64,000 nucleotides of DNA from an uncultured Bacteroidota bacterium (GTDB lineage Bacteria; Bacteroidota; Bacteroidia; Bacteroidales; UBA12481). Made by a program: the position numbers and the translations under genes. Within the stretch, counting starts at the first letter, position 1. Each line of letters opens with the position of its first letter. Location of the stretch: the NCBI GenBank assembly GCA_903851365.1, contig CAINOB010000039.1, positions 1 to 64,000 on the forward strand, given 5' to 3'. Positions 15,607-25,113 of this stretch are shown here, in pieces. Below the pieces are notes generated by a model. That model saw nothing but the letters and a program-made list of their open reading frames with translations, was not told the DNA's origin and searched no databases.

Positions 15607-16914
15607 TTATAGCCAGGTTAAAAATGGCTGTTCCAACACTTTACACATCCACCCCAGAAAACGGGCGCCATCTGCCCCATCTATCAAACGGTGATCGTAA
15701 CTCAGCGACAGGGGCAGCATGTTCCGCGGAACAAAAGCCCCATCCTGATAAACCGGCTCAATTGCCGATTTCGATACGCCAAGAATCGCTACCTGGTTCG
15801 GATAAACTATCGGTGTAAATGAAGTCCCGCCAATACCTCCCAGATTCGAAATCGTGAAGTTTCCTCCCTGCATCTCTTCGCTGGTCAGCTTGCGCAGTCT
15901 GGCCCTTTCGGCAATTCCGCCAAGCTCGACTGATAACTCCGTCAAACTTTTCTTGTCGACATCGCGCACTACCGGAACAAGCAACCCCTGCTCGGTATCC
16001 ACTGCAATGCCAATGTTTATATAGTTTTTATAAATGATCTGATTATTCTTCATGTCCACGCTGGCATTGAATTTCGGGAATTGCTTCAGTGCCATGGCTG
16101 TCAGTTTTAAGAGGATGGCCGTCATCGTGAGCTTGCCCCCTGCTCTTTCCACAGCTGCCTTACTTGCCAGTCGGAATTTCTCCACTTCGGTGATATCAGC
16201 CTTTTCAAACTGCACTACCTGCGGAATGGTCTGCCAGGAATTCACCGTACTCTCTGCAGTTATCGTCCTGATCCTGCTCATCGGTTGTGCCTCCACCGGA
16301 CCCCACTTCGAGAAGTCGGGCACCTCGGCATATCCTGCGAATTGCGATGTTTTCGGCGATTGTATCACATCCTTGGCATGCGCCTTTACATCGTCATCGG
16401 ATATCCTGCCACCCGGACCGCTGCCTTTCACTCTGCTGATATCCAGTCCGAGCTCACGCGCAAACCTGCGCACCGAGGGAGAGGCGGGAACAAATGCGGA
16501 AGTAGGCAGAGGTAGCGAGGCTGCCAAAGGCGTTGTCATCCCCGCGGAAGCGGGGACCTCGTGCCTTACCGCGCCACTTTGCACGGGCAATTTTTCGCTT
16601 ACCATACCACTCTCAGCAGATGCCTTGGCTGTTTGGGACGGGGTCCCGACTTCCGTCGGGATGACAACGCTGTCGGTGGCGACTTCGACGATCATTATCG
16701 TTTGCCCTACCCTCACTTCATCACCTGCATTCACCTTGATATCCACAATTTTACCACCCAGCGGGCTCGGAATATCAGTGGCTGCCTTGTCGGTCTCAAT
16801 CTCGATAATCGATTGATCTTTTGCAATCACATCACCGACCTTGACTAATATCCGGGACAAAAATCCCGACACCACATTATCGGCTATCTCTGGTAATTTA
16901 ATTTCTTGTTTCAT
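15607..16914 (-). CDS. aceF: Dihydrolipoamide acetyltransferase (E2) of pyruvate dehydrogenase
   Basis: E2 forms the core of the complex and transfers the acetyl group from lipoamide to CoA. This 435-residue protein has one N-terminal lipoyl domain with the modified Lys43 in EIETDKAATDI. It has a peripheral-subunit-binding domain (SPSVRRFARELGLDISRVKG, GPGGRISDDDV) and a C-terminal catalytic domain with SYDHRLIDGADGARF, which carries the active-site His and Asp. Between the lipoyl and binding domains, residues about 83-128 are encoded by a pair of inverted dispersed repeats (16531-16669), giving the odd peptide VVIPTEVGTPS...RHEVPASAGMT. It lies 21 bp downstream of aceE, and E3 follows at once, so the three genes form one operon. 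Confidence 0.95.
   Translation of the reverse strand: MKQEIKLPEIADNVVSGFLSRILVKVGDVIAKDQSIIEIETDKAATDIPSPLGGKIVDIKVNAGDEVRVGQTIMIVEVATDSVVIPTEVGTPSQTAKASAESGMVSEKLPVQSGAVRHEVPASAGMTTPLAASLPLPTSAFVPASPSVRRFARELGLDISRVKGSGPGGRISDDDVKAHAKDVIQSPKTSQFAGYAEVPDFSKWGPVEAQPMSRIRTITAESTVNSWQTIPQVVQFEKADITEVEKFRLASKAAVERAGGKLTMTAILLKLTAMALKQFPKFNASVDMKNNQIIYKNYINIGIAVDTEQGLLVPVVRDVDKKSLTELSVELGGIAERARLRKLTSEEMQGGNFTISNLGGIGGTSFTPIVYPNQVAILGVSKSAIEPVYQDGAFVPRNMLPLSLSYDHRLIDGADGARFLGWMCKVLEQPFLTWL
16531..16669. repeat. Palindromic repeat pair inserted in the E2 coding sequence
   Basis: CGTTGTCATCC (16531-16541) and GGATGACAACG (16659-16669) are perfect 11-bp terminal inverted repeats of a 139-bp segment inside the E2 gene. 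Each arm contains its own small hairpin (ccccgcggaagcgggg at 16540-16555; cccgacttccgtcggg at 16645-16660) followed by ga-cc-cgt. Related single arms occur between genes at 25592-25634 and near 59790. The insertion keeps the reading frame. Confidence 0.75.
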
Positions 16915-16935
16915 GTTCAGTTGGTTTGGCTGTTG

Positions 16936-19596
16936 TTAAACGGCTGCCGGATTGGCTTTATCAGAATTTATCCCCAGCCTGATCCGTGCTTCAGCAAGAA
17001 CCGAATCTTCAATCTTACCATTATCACGAAGCTGTACTAGAGTTGTCCAAACGATATGCTTTGAATCCACCTCGAAATGATCCCTCAATGATTTTCGGGT
17101 TTCACTCAGACCAAAGCCATCGGTCCCCAAAGCAACAAAGGGGCCAGGAAAATAAGTAGCAACCGATAAAGGAAGCGCTTTAACGTAATCTGTTGCAGCA
17201 ACGAATAATCCAGGTTTATTGCCTAACAGGAACTGTATATGGCTCTCTTTTTTCTTTCCTGCATTCAGTGTGTTGTAACGCACCACTTCACGGGCGTCGT
17301 CATACAGATTTTTATAACTAGTGACACTCCAGACATGAGGATGAATATCGTATTCGTTTTTCAGGATATCAGCCGCTTTTATCACCTCATTGAGGATGGC
17401 GCCGCTACCCAATAAATTCAGATTATGAATATTATTTTCTTCGTATCGGTATTGATACATTCCCTTGAGGATATGAGCTTTGGTACAAGGCGGTTTTGCT
17501 GGCATAAGATATTTCTCATTCATAATTGTGATATAATAAATCACATCATTGCCATCGACATACATCTCCTTTATCCCCTCTTCAACGATGATCGCCAGCT
17601 CATAGGCAAAGGCCGGGTCATAGGCTTTTACCGATGGATAAGTCAGCGCCATCAGATGACTGTTGCCATCCTGATGCTGCAAACCCTCACCGGCCAGCGT
17701 GGTCCGGCCAGATGTTCCGCCGATCATGAACCCGCGGGCCCTGACATCACCTGCTGCCCATATCAGATCGCCCACCCGTTGAAATCCGAACATCGAGTAA
17801 AAAATAAAAAACGGGATGGCATTCACGCCATGGGTTGAATGACTGATGCCGGCCGCAATAAACGACGACATCGATCCAGCCTCATTGATCCCCTCCTCAA
17901 GAATTGCCCCATCCACTGCTTCCTTATAGTACATCAGGCTTTCGCGATCGACCGGCTCATACAGCTGGCCCTTGTGCGAGTAGATACCTACCTGCCTGAA
18001 CAGGGAATCCATGCCAAAAGTGCGCGACTCATCGGGCACAATCGGGACTATCAACTTCCCAACGTTTTTGTCTTTCAGCAGCTTGGTCAGGATCTGCACC
18101 ATCACCATGGTTGTAGCCACCTCCTTACCGCCGGAATCCTTGCCAAACTCATCGAAAATGGTATGATCGGGCATTTCGAAACGCACCTTTTCAGATACTC
18201 GCTTAGGCAGGAAGCCGCCCAGCTTTTCACGCTGTCCGAGTAAATATTTTATTTCTTCGCTATCGGCCGCAGGCTTATAAAACGGAGCCTTTGCAATAAC
18301 ATCGTCTGACACAGGAATACCAAACCGGCTGCGGAAATATTTCAGTTCCTCCTCATTTAGTTTTTTCTGCTGATGGGTGATATTCCGACCTTCGCCGGCC
18401 TCACCCATTCCATAACCTTTAACGGTGGAAGTCAGGATTACGGTTGGTGCACCTTTATGATTAACTGCTGCTTTATAGGCATTAAAAACTTTCTGGGGGT
18501 CATGGCCTCCGCGGCTCAATTTTTCGAGTTGCTCATCGGAATAATTCTCCACCATTTTCAGTGTCTGCGGATATTTTCCGAAGAAATCCTTGCGGATAAA
18601 ATCACCAGATGATACGATATATTTCTGTCGCTGTCCGTCGACCAGTTCTCCGAATCGTTTTACCAGCAACCCGTCAGTATCTTTTTCGAACAGAGGATCC
18701 CAGTCCTTGCCATGCATCACTTTTATCACGTTCCAGCCGGCCCCCTGAAAAGCAGATTCCAGCTCCTGAACGATCGATCCGTTTCCACGAACCGGACCGT
18801 CGAGGCGCTGCAGGTTGCAGTTCACCACGAAAATCAGGTTGTCAAGCTCTTCCCTTGCAGCAAGCGTAAGTGCGCCCATCGATTCAGGCTCATCCATCTC
18901 TCCATCGCCAAGGAAAGCCCAAACTTTCTGATCCGATTGGGGTATCAGTCCTTTATCTTCCAGATATCGGTTAAACCGGGCCTGATAAATTGCGGTAATG
19001 GGTCCGAGGCCCATCGATACCGTTGGAAATTGCCAGTAATTTTCCATGGAGCGGGGATGCGGGTAAGAGGATAAACCTCCACCAGGATTTAGCTCTCGCC
19101 TGAAATTTTTCAGGTCCTGTTCACTAAAGCGGCCCTCCATAAACGACCGGGCATAAATCCCAGGTGATGCGTGTCCCTGAAAATAAATCATATCCGGCCT
19201 GCGACCGTCATCGCCACCGCGGAAAAAATGGTTGAATCCAACTTCGTAAAGGGTGGCACTGGAAGCATAGGTGGAAATATGTCCGCCAATTCCTTCCGAT
19301 TCCTTGTTTGCCCTCACAACGATTGCCATGGCGTTCCAGCGAATAATGCTCTTGATTTTTCGTTCCATTTCACGGCTGCCCGGATAAGGCGATTCTTTAC
19401 TTACCGGTATTGTATTGATGTATGGGGTATTACCCTGATAGGAAAAGTTTATCCCCTTCATCTGCGACCGGCTCTGGAGCAGCAAAAGGATTTCTTTTGC
19501 ACGCTCATAGCCCTCATTTTGAATAATATAATCGATAGAATCAATCCATTCCTTATTCTCTATCTCATGATCGCGGGCCAACTCATTATTGTCCAT
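16936..19596 (-). CDS. aceE: Pyruvate dehydrogenase E1, homodimeric type
   Basis: This enzyme decarboxylates pyruvate with thiamine diphosphate and acetylates the lipoyl group of E2. At 886 residues it has the length of the homodimeric AceE type known from gammaproteobacteria. The cofactor-binding GDGEMDEPESMGALTLA motif ends in NCNLQRLDGPVRGN, and the family segments DMIYFQGHASPGIYAR, GMDSLFRQVGIYS, GGTSGRTTLAGEGLQHQDG and GTDGFGLSETR are all present. It heads the E1-E2-E3 operon. It is divergent from the EamA gene, with 76 bp between the starts that must hold both promoters. Confidence 0.97.
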   Translation of the reverse strand: MDNNELARDHEIENKEWIDSIDYIIQNEGYERAKEILLLLQSRSQMKGINFSYQGNTPYINTIPVSKESPYPGSREMERKIKSIIRWNAMAIVVRANKESEGIGGHISTYASSATLYEVGFNHFFRGGDDGRRPDMIYFQGHASPGIYARSFMEGRFSEQDLKNFRRELNPGGGLSSYPHPRSMENYWQFPTVSMGLGPITAIYQARFNRYLEDKGLIPQSDQKVWAFLGDGEMDEPESMGALTLAAREELDNLIFVVNCNLQRLDGPVRGNGSIVQELESAFQGAGWNVIKVMHGKDWDPLFEKDTDGLLVKRFGELVDGQRQKYIVSSGDFIRKDFFGKYPQTLKMVENYSDEQLEKLSRGGHDPQKVFNAYKAAVNHKGAPTVILTSTVKGYGMGEAGEGRNITHQQKKLNEEELKYFRSRFGIPVSDDVIAKAPFYKPAADSEEIKYLLGQREKLGGFLPKRVSEKVRFEMPDHTIFDEFGKDSGGKEVATTMVMVQILTKLLKDKNVGKLIVPIVPDESRTFGMDSLFRQVGIYSHKGQLYEPVDRESLMYYKEAVDGAILEEGINEAGSMSSFIAAGISHSTHGVNAIPFFIFYSMFGFQRVGDLIWAAGDVRARGFMIGGTSGRTTLAGEGLQHQDGNSHLMALTYPSVKAYDPAFAYELAIIVEEGIKEMYVDGNDVIYYITIMNEKYLMPAKPPCTKAHILKGMYQYRYEENNIHNLNLLGSGAILNEVIKAADILKNEYDIHPHVWSVTSYKNLYDDAREVVRYNTLNAGKKKESHIQFLLGNKPGLFVAATDYVKALPLSVATYFPGPFVALGTDGFGLSETRKSLRDHFEVDSKHIVWTTLVQLRDNGKIEDSVLAEARIRLGINSDKANPAAV

Positions 19597-19672
19597 TTTG
19601 TGTTTGTTTACCTATTTCTTGAACATATAACACCCAACGGGTAAAAAGGTTAATTTCGCCTTTCGTTAAAAA

Positions 19673-20581
19673 ATGAAACTTCGACCGGAGCTTAAGGGAT
19701 ATGCGTACGCTTTGCTGGCTACAGTGGCCGGTTCCACCGTATATATTTTCAGTAAAGCCGCCTTTAGCCAGGTAAGTCTGCCCCAGTTTGGTGTCTACTG
19801 GTTTTCGATGGCCATTGTCTTCAACCTGATGTATACACTGCGATCCTCGGAAACCAGGCAATTCAGGAAAATTCCAGGAAGATCACTAAGAATTCTCACG
19901 ATGATGGGAATGGTGGAATTGGTAGCTACGGGAAGTTTTTACGCATCCATTTCGGTGGCAACCAATCCGGCGATCCCTTCCTTTCTGCGAAACCTGGAGT
20001 ACATCTTTGTCACACTCATTGGCATTACCTTGCTCCACGAACGGTTCCGTGGATGGGAGATAGCCGGCGTTGCGCTCACCTTTACCGGAGCCTTTGTGAT
20101 CAGCTATCACAAGGGTGGCTCGCTGAGTTCCTATCTCACAGGCACTTCCGGACTCATGCTGGTATGCACCACCTTTTATGCCATTCGCACCTCACTGGCT
20201 AAAAAATTCATTAAAACGATTAATCCAACAATGCTGGCCGTCAATCGGGCAATCTTTCTCCTGACAGCTTCCGGTATTATTCTGATGGTTACGGGCCAGA
20301 GCTGGGTAATTCCCAAATCCGCCTTTTTTACGATCATGGCAGGATCCTTTCTGGGGCCATTTATGACCTCGATTGGGCAATACAGCGCTTTAAAATATAT
20401 CGAAGCCTCAAGAGCCGCAATTATTCAGAGCACTACCTCGCTATTTGTCGTTATGGGAGTTTTTCTCTACTTCGGCAAACTGCCGATGGCCTACCAGATT
20501 ATCGGGGGCATGCTTACCGTGGGGGGGGTGGTGCTGCTGATGGTGGGGAGGCGGAGGTACAATTTACATCTGCCAACTTAA
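19673..20581 (+). CDS. EamA-family (DMT) transporter
   Basis: This 302-residue integral membrane protein has about ten hydrophobic segments in two repeats of five, the EamA arrangement. The second segment of each repeat carries the typical short helix with small residues (NPAIPSFLRNLEYIFVTLIG; SIGQYSALKYIEASRAAII). Substrates in this superfamily range from amino acids to metabolites and cannot be read from sequence. A TAATTTCG box at 19651-19658 is a possible -7 element. The gene contains a run of eight G at 20521-20528 near its end, in the TVGGVVLL segment. It converges on the PQQ-propeller gene, with a terminator between them. Confidence 0.9.
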   Translation: MKLRPELKGYAYALLATVAGSTVYIFSKAAFSQVSLPQFGVYWFSMAIVFNLMYTLRSSETRQFRKIPGRSLRILTMMGMVELVATGSFYASISVATNPAIPSFLRNLEYIFVTLIGITLLHERFRGWEIAGVALTFTGAFVISYHKGGSLSSYLTGTSGLMLVCTTFYAIRTSLAKKFIKTINPTMLAVNRAIFLLTASGIILMVTGQSWVIPKSAFFTIMAGSFLGPFMTSIGQYSALKYIEASRAAIIQSTTSLFVVMGVFLYFGKLPMAYQIIGGMLTVGGVVLLMVGRRRYNLHLPT

Positions 20582-20582
20582 G

Positions 20583-20620
20583 GAAAAGTTGGCAGATGCA
20601 GTGAGTTGCCAACTTTTCTT
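20583..20620. terminator. Bidirectional terminator between converging genes
   Basis: GAAAAGTTGGCA (20583-20594) and TGCCAACTTTTC (20607-20618) make a 12-bp perfect stem with a 12-nt loop. The A/T-rich ends of the stem give a T-rich tract on either strand. The half-site AAGTTGGCAAC is repeated once more at 20622-20632. It lies between the stop codons of the EamA gene and the converging PQQ-propeller gene. Confidence 0.75.
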
Positions 20621-20641
20621 TAAGTTGGCAACTCTAACTAT

Positions 20642-21907
20642 CTACCTCCCTACCCTGTATAGCCACCCCTTCGTCCTCAGATAAATCGCCCCGTCCAGCA
20701 CCGCCATCGATCCCATGCATCCATCGGGCAAGTTGTTTTCGGCAATCTTGTTAAAGGTTCTGCCCGGAGCAAAAATCGTGGTTAACCCAGTCTCATCAGA
20801 TGTATAAATATTTCCGCCGGCATAAACCGGGGAAGCTGAAGTCTCCAATCCTACCCGCTGCGTCCAGATCTCAGCTCCGGTAAGGGCATCAAGGCATTTG
20901 GCCTGTCCGGCAGTATTCACCATATAAAGAAGTCCATCGATCAGTAGTGGTGACGACCTTGCGGTCATATTTTTTTTGCTACTCCACACAATGGATTTAT
21001 CAGTCATATCGCCTTTACCACCCAACCTTATAGCCAAAACCCACGACTGTCCAAAGCCTGTATTGATATAGGCCATGCCATTGCCAATAACCGGCCTGGC
21101 CGATGCTGAAAATCCCTCGTATCGAACTTTCCAAATCAATTCACCGGTTAACGGCTGATAGGCTTCCAGCACATGAGGTCCCGCGCTGATGAGCTGATCA
21201 ATATTGTCAATGCGCGCAACCACAGGTGTTGAAAAGGCTTTATGGCAATCTGGAGTAAGGTCTCCAAAATCTATTATTCTCGATTTTTTCCAGACCGTTT
21301 TGCCCGTTTTCTTATCCAGCGCCTCTAAAAACTGTACATCCACGCCATCCATAGTCAGGATAAGTAAATCCTTGTAAATTATTGGAGATGAACCCGGACC
21401 CACCCCATGATCGCAATGGATATCGGTCCGTTGCCACAATATTTTACCGTTTTCAGTATTGATGCAAGCAGTGCCATACGTACCAAAATGAACGTATAAC
21501 CTTCCTGGCTCGATCACAGGAGTTGGTGAAGCGAAGCTATTGAGCGGATGCGTTTCCTGGGTTGGAGTTGCCTCAAAAACCTTTATATTCTGCAGGATGG
21601 ATCCGGTTTGGCAATTAATGCCAATCACACTGAATTCCCTACCGTCGGTTGATGCGGTTGTCAACCAGACTTGCCCGTTTAGTACAACAGGAGATGACCA
21701 TCCCCGACCGGGAATAGCTGTTTTCCATGATATATTGGTCGAATCGCTCCAATGTAAAGGGACCTTTTTTGCCAGGCTGATACCGTTATCCAGAGGACCA
21801 CGGAACTGGGGCCAACTGTCGGCATTAACCTGCCCGTGTAAAGACGCGGAAGACAGGACAGACCAGAGAGACAAAAAGTACAGACAGACGGAGAGAATTT
21901 TTCGCAT
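20642..21907 (-). CDS. Secreted PQQ-binding-like beta-propeller protein
   Basis: This 421-residue protein starts, by my choice, at the ATG at 21907, which gives a proper signal peptide (MRKILSVCLYFLSLWSVLSS, cleaved near LHGQ). The frame continues upstream to 21991, but those 28 codons read through a dispersed DNA repeat and lack secretory character. The protein has the WPQFRGPLDNG opening and repeated blades of the type GKILWQRTD, TGKTVWKK, TGELIWKV, TGAEIWTQ, which are tryptophan-docking motifs of PQQ-like (quinoprotein or BamB-like) propellers. Residues for binding PQQ itself are not evident, so it is more likely a structural propeller. Role unknown. Confidence 0.88.
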   Translation of the reverse strand: MRKILSVCLYFLSLWSVLSSASLHGQVNADSWPQFRGPLDNGISLAKKVPLHWSDSTNISWKTAIPGRGWSSPVVLNGQVWLTTASTDGREFSVIGINCQTGSILQNIKVFEATPTQETHPLNSFASPTPVIEPGRLYVHFGTYGTACINTENGKILWQRTDIHCDHGVGPGSSPIIYKDLLILTMDGVDVQFLEALDKKTGKTVWKKSRIIDFGDLTPDCHKAFSTPVVARIDNIDQLISAGPHVLEAYQPLTGELIWKVRYEGFSASARPVIGNGMAYINTGFGQSWVLAIRLGGKGDMTDKSIVWSSKKNMTARSSPLLIDGLLYMVNTAGQAKCLDALTGAEIWTQRVGLETSASPVYAGGNIYTSDETGLTTIFAPGRTFNKIAENNLPDGCMGSMAVLDGAIYLRTKGWLYRVGR

Positions 21908-21935
21908 GGTGCGAATATATTTAAAAAAACTATCC

Positions 21936-22005
21936 ACCGATGACACTGATTTCACAGATAACCTCAGAGCCATCTGTGAAATCTGTGCCATCTGTGGAGA
22001 ATTTT
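21936..22005. repeat. Palindromic intergenic repeat (cacagat type)
   Basis: ATTTCACAGAT (21949-21959) and ATCTGTGAAAT (21972-21982) form an 11-bp stem. The flanks (ccaccgatgacactg and ctgtgccatctgtgg) are also roughly complementary, so the whole 21936-22000 stretch can fold into one long imperfect hairpin. Sequences of this kind are frequent between genes in Bacteroidota. It overlaps the upstream part of the PQQ-propeller reading frame, which is why I shortened that gene. Confidence 0.6.
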
Positions 22006-22007
22006 TT

Positions 22008-22081
22008 TGACAGCTTTAAATACACAGCAACCTTTGCAATGGCACGCACATGACAGCTTTTCTTTATCTTTAAGCTGTCAT
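22008..22081 (+). promoter_or_regulatory. Candidate operator and -7 box before GH106 gene
   Basis: ATGACAGCTT (22050-22059) and AAGCTGTCAT (22072-22081) form a perfect 10-bp inverted repeat. A third half-site, TGACAGCTTT, lies upstream at 22008-22017. Between the arms is TATCTTTA (22065-22072), a match to the Bacteroidota -7 consensus TAnnTTTG except for the last base. The inverted repeat is 15 bp upstream of the GH106 start codon. This may be a repressor or activator site, inferred only from its position and symmetry. Confidence 0.45.
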
Positions 22082-22096
22082 CTGTAAAATAACACT

Positions 22097-25000
22097 ATGG
22101 TACCCCGCATCAGACTTTCCATGTTTCTTATTCTGGGATTAACATTTTGCCTCTTCACAAGTCAATGTACTCAGCAATCATCTGATCCGCTGAAATCCGC
22201 TTTCGTAAATCCGCCTGACTCTGCCAGGCCGGGTGTTTACTGGTATTTCATGGATGGCAATACAACTGCCAAAGCGATGACTGCCGATCTGGAATCCATG
22301 AAGAAGGCAGGAATCGGGTATGTTCTCTTTCTGGAGGTAAATGTCGGCGTTCCACGTGGCAAGGTGGATTTCCTCAGCGAAGAGTGGCAGAATCTTTATG
22401 TTCATGCTGTCAGGGAAGCAGAACGGTTGGGTATCAGAATTATTCTTGGGTCTGGTCCTGGCTGGGCAGGAAGCGGCGGACCATGGGTAAAACCTGAGCA
22501 ATCGATGATGCATTTGGTAGCCAGTTCAACAGAAGTGAAAGGCCCATCAAAATACAGTTCGATACTTCCGAAACCTGAACCCAGAAGGCCATTTTTTGGT
22601 GAAGGAAGCGTGCCAAAAAATCTCAAAACGATACGCGATGGCTGGTATGAGGATGTGGTCGTATTAGCCTATCCCACCCCGAAAACCAAATCCATAATCA
22701 CTGACATCGATGAAAAGGCACTCTATTACCGGGCTCCATACACCTCACAAAAGGGGGTAAAACAGTTCATTCCAGCTCCGGCAGATTTTACTGAAATAAA
22801 CGGATCAGCAGTCGATCAGGCGAAAATCATCGACCTGACAAAACAACTGCAACCCGATGGTACACTTAATTGGGAGGTGCCTGCGGGAAAATGGACAATA
22901 CTCCGGATGGGCAAGCGAAACAATGGCGGAGTAACCCGGCCAGCGCCGGAACCCGGACTGGGATTCGAGGTAGACAAGTTCGATACCGTATCGTTCGATT
23001 CGCATTATGATGCCTATATCGGCAAACTGCTTAAAAAGGTAGGTCCCCGGAATTCCACTACCGGCGGCGGCTGGACCATGATTCATATCGACAGTTGGGA
23101 GATGGGTTCGCAAAACTGGACCGGTCACTTCCGCGAAGAGTTCATCAAGAGAAGAGGTTATGATCCAATTCCATATATTCCCACCTACACTGGTCAAACA
23201 GTTAATAGCCTTGAGCAGAGCGAACGATTTCTTTGGGATGTCAGATTAACTTCAAATGAGCTTATTCTGGAAAATCATGCTGGCCGGTTCAAGGAACTCG
23301 GACGTCGCAGCGGATTTCGCCTGTCGATCGAACCATATGACATGGATCCGACTGCAGACCTGGATCTGGGAAGTATTGCCGATGTGCCGATGTGTGAATT
23401 CTGGTCCGATAAGTTTGGCTTTAATTCAGCCTTCAGTTGCATTGAATCAACCTCTATTGCACATGTTCAGAGTAAGCCTGTAGTGGCAGCGGAATCCTTT
23501 ACCGCTGAATCCTATGAGGCCTGGAAAAAATATCCGGGTAACGTGAAGGACCAGGGCGACTGGGCATTCAGCATGGGTATCAATCGTTTCGTTTACCACA
23601 CTTTTGCGCATAAACCTTATGGCGACAACCTTAAGCCAGGCGTGACCATGGGGCCTTACGGCGTTCATTGGGATCGCACCCAGACCTGGTGGCCGATGGT
23701 TCCTGCCTACCATAAATATGTAACAAGATGTTCCTATATTTTATCGCAGGGATTAGCTGTTGCTGATATCCTCTACCTCACGCCCGAAGGCGCCCCATTC
23801 GTTTTCCGTGCACCAGCTTCCGCTCTTGAAGGTACAGATGTGCTACCCGATAAGAAGAGCTATTCTTTCGATGGATGTTCACCCAATCTTCTGAAAGATG
23901 CAACCGTGAAAAACGGAAGGATCGTATTCCCGGGAGGTGCTTCGTACGCGGTGCTTGTTATGCCTGATGTTCAAACCATGACGCCTGAATTATTAACCAA
24001 GATAGGGTCACTGGCAAAAGCCGGAGCTTTGATCACCGGCAATCCCCCAATGAAATCGCCTTCTCTGGTGAACTATCCGGCTTGCGACGCTGAAGTGCTG
24101 AAAATGGCTCACGAACTCTGGGGGGTTAAGTTGATCATCCCTGCCCCTGCATCCCTGGAAACGACCAAAAATTCGGCCGGACAGGTATCAACCGACCTTT
24201 ATCCTCCCTATGATTCCACGGCAGCACTGCTTCAGCGATATCATGTAAATCCTGATTTTACCTCCTCGGGAAGCATAAGATACAACCACCGGAAATTAAT
24301 CGATCGTGACATCTATTTTGTGTCCAACCGCACTGATCATCAGGTGGACGAAGAGTGTATGTTCCGCGATGGTACCATTAAAGCTGAAATCTGGGATGCA
24401 GTGACCGGAGAAATCCGACCATTGAATAACCTTACCCTATCGAAAAAAGGGGTATCTGTAAAAATAAAATTCGATGTTTCACAAAGTTGGTTCATTGTAT
24501 TTTATCATGATATAACAAGCGCATCCACAGTAACTTCGGAGAAAGTGAATTTCCCTGCCGAAAAAACCATTCTGACCTTGCAAGGTTCCTGGAATGTGTC
24601 CTTTGATCCTGTCTGGGGCGGCCCGGCAAACACGGTTTTTGAATCACTAAGTGATTGGTCGAAGAGACCCGAGGAAGGGATCCGATATTACTCAGGAATT
24701 GCAACTTATACCAAGACCTTCGATCTGCCTGAATCCTATCTGTCAAAGAGAGGAACTGATTTATTTATCAATCTTGGTATTGTAAAAAACATGGCACGCG
24801 TAAAATTGAATGGCAGGGATCTTGGAGTTATCTGGACGGCACCGTGGCAGGTAAACATATCCGACGTGGTTAAGAAAAAAGGCAACAAGCTCACAGTTGA
24901 AGTGGCCAATTTATGGGCAAACAGGCTGATAGGTGATGAATCGATGCCCGACGATGGGGTAAAAGACGGCAAATGGCCCGATTGGGTGCTGAATGGAACT

Positions 25001-25108
25001 GCGCGACCGAGCAAGCGCTTTACCTTTACCACACACCATTTTTACAAAAAAGACGACGCACTTTTTGAAAGCGGATTGCTGGGACCGGTGACAGTACTTT
25101 TGAAGTAA
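22097..25108 (+). CDS. GH106 alpha-L-rhamnosidase-like lipoprotein
   Basis: This 1003-residue protein has a signal peptide and a plausible lipobox (FTSQC, Cys24). The N-terminal segment has PGVYWYFMDGNTT, KAGIGYVLFLEVN and GPGWAGSGGPWVKPEQSM, characteristic of glycoside hydrolase family 106, whose characterised members remove L-rhamnose from complex glycans such as rhamnogalacturonan. Acidic motifs HIDSWEMGSQNW and AAESFTAESYEAW are conserved with the second GH106 here (34737-37961). The C-terminal 150 residues (VKLNGRDLGVIWTAPW, VEVANLWANRLIGDE) are a galactose-binding-like jelly roll of the GH2 type. It is monocistronic, flanked by an intergenic repeat and folB, and lies apart from the other glycan genes. 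Confidence 0.9.
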   Translation: MVPRIRLSMFLILGLTFCLFTSQCTQQSSDPLKSAFVNPPDSARPGVYWYFMDGNTTAKAMTADLESMKKAGIGYVLFLEVNVGVPRGKVDFLSEEWQNLYVHAVREAERLGIRIILGSGPGWAGSGGPWVKPEQSMMHLVASSTEVKGPSKYSSILPKPEPRRPFFGEGSVPKNLKTIRDGWYEDVVVLAYPTPKTKSIITDIDEKALYYRAPYTSQKGVKQFIPAPADFTEINGSAVDQAKIIDLTKQLQPDGTLNWEVPAGKWTILRMGKRNNGGVTRPAPEPGLGFEVDKFDTVSFDSHYDAYIGKLLKKVGPRNSTTGGGWTMIHIDSWEMGSQNWTGHFREEFIKRRGYDPIPYIPTYTGQTVNSLEQSERFLWDVRLTSNELILENHAGRFKELGRRSGFRLSIEPYDMDPTADLDLGSIADVPMCEFWSDKFGFNSAFSCIESTSIAHVQSKPVVAAESFTAESYEAWKKYPGNVKDQGDWAFSMGINRFVYHTFAHKPYGDNLKPGVTMGPYGVHWDRTQTWWPMVPAYHKYVTRCSYILSQGLAVADILYLTPEGAPFVFRAPASALEGTDVLPDKKSYSFDGCSPNLLKDATVKNGRIVFPGGASYAVLVMPDVQTMTPELLTKIGSLAKAGALITGNPPMKSPSLVNYPACDAEVLKMAHELWGVKLIIPAPASLETTKNSAGQVSTDLYPPYDSTAALLQRYHVNPDFTSSGSIRYNHRKLIDRDIYFVSNRTDHQVDEECMFRDGTIKAEIWDAVTGEIRPLNNLTLSKKGVSVKIKFDVSQSWFIVFYHDITSASTVTSEKVNFPAEKTILTLQGSWNVSFDPVWGGPANTVFESLSDWSKRPEEGIRYYSGIATYTKTFDLPESYLSKRGTDLFINLGIVKNMARVKLNGRDLGVIWTAPWQVNISDVVKKKGNKLTVEVANLWANRLIGDESMPDDGVKDGKWPDWVLNGTARPSKRFTFTTHHFYKKDDALFESGLLGPVTVLLK

Positions 25109-25113
25109 GAGGG

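Noticed and set aside
16052-16816. Plus-strand frame of 254 codons inside the E2 gene
   Set aside because: It is antisense to strongly conserved E2 sequence and has no matching family pattern.
21908-21991. Extra N-terminal 28 codons of the PQQ-propeller frame
   Set aside because: They are a translation of a dispersed palindromic repeat; the ATG at 21907 starts a proper signal peptide.
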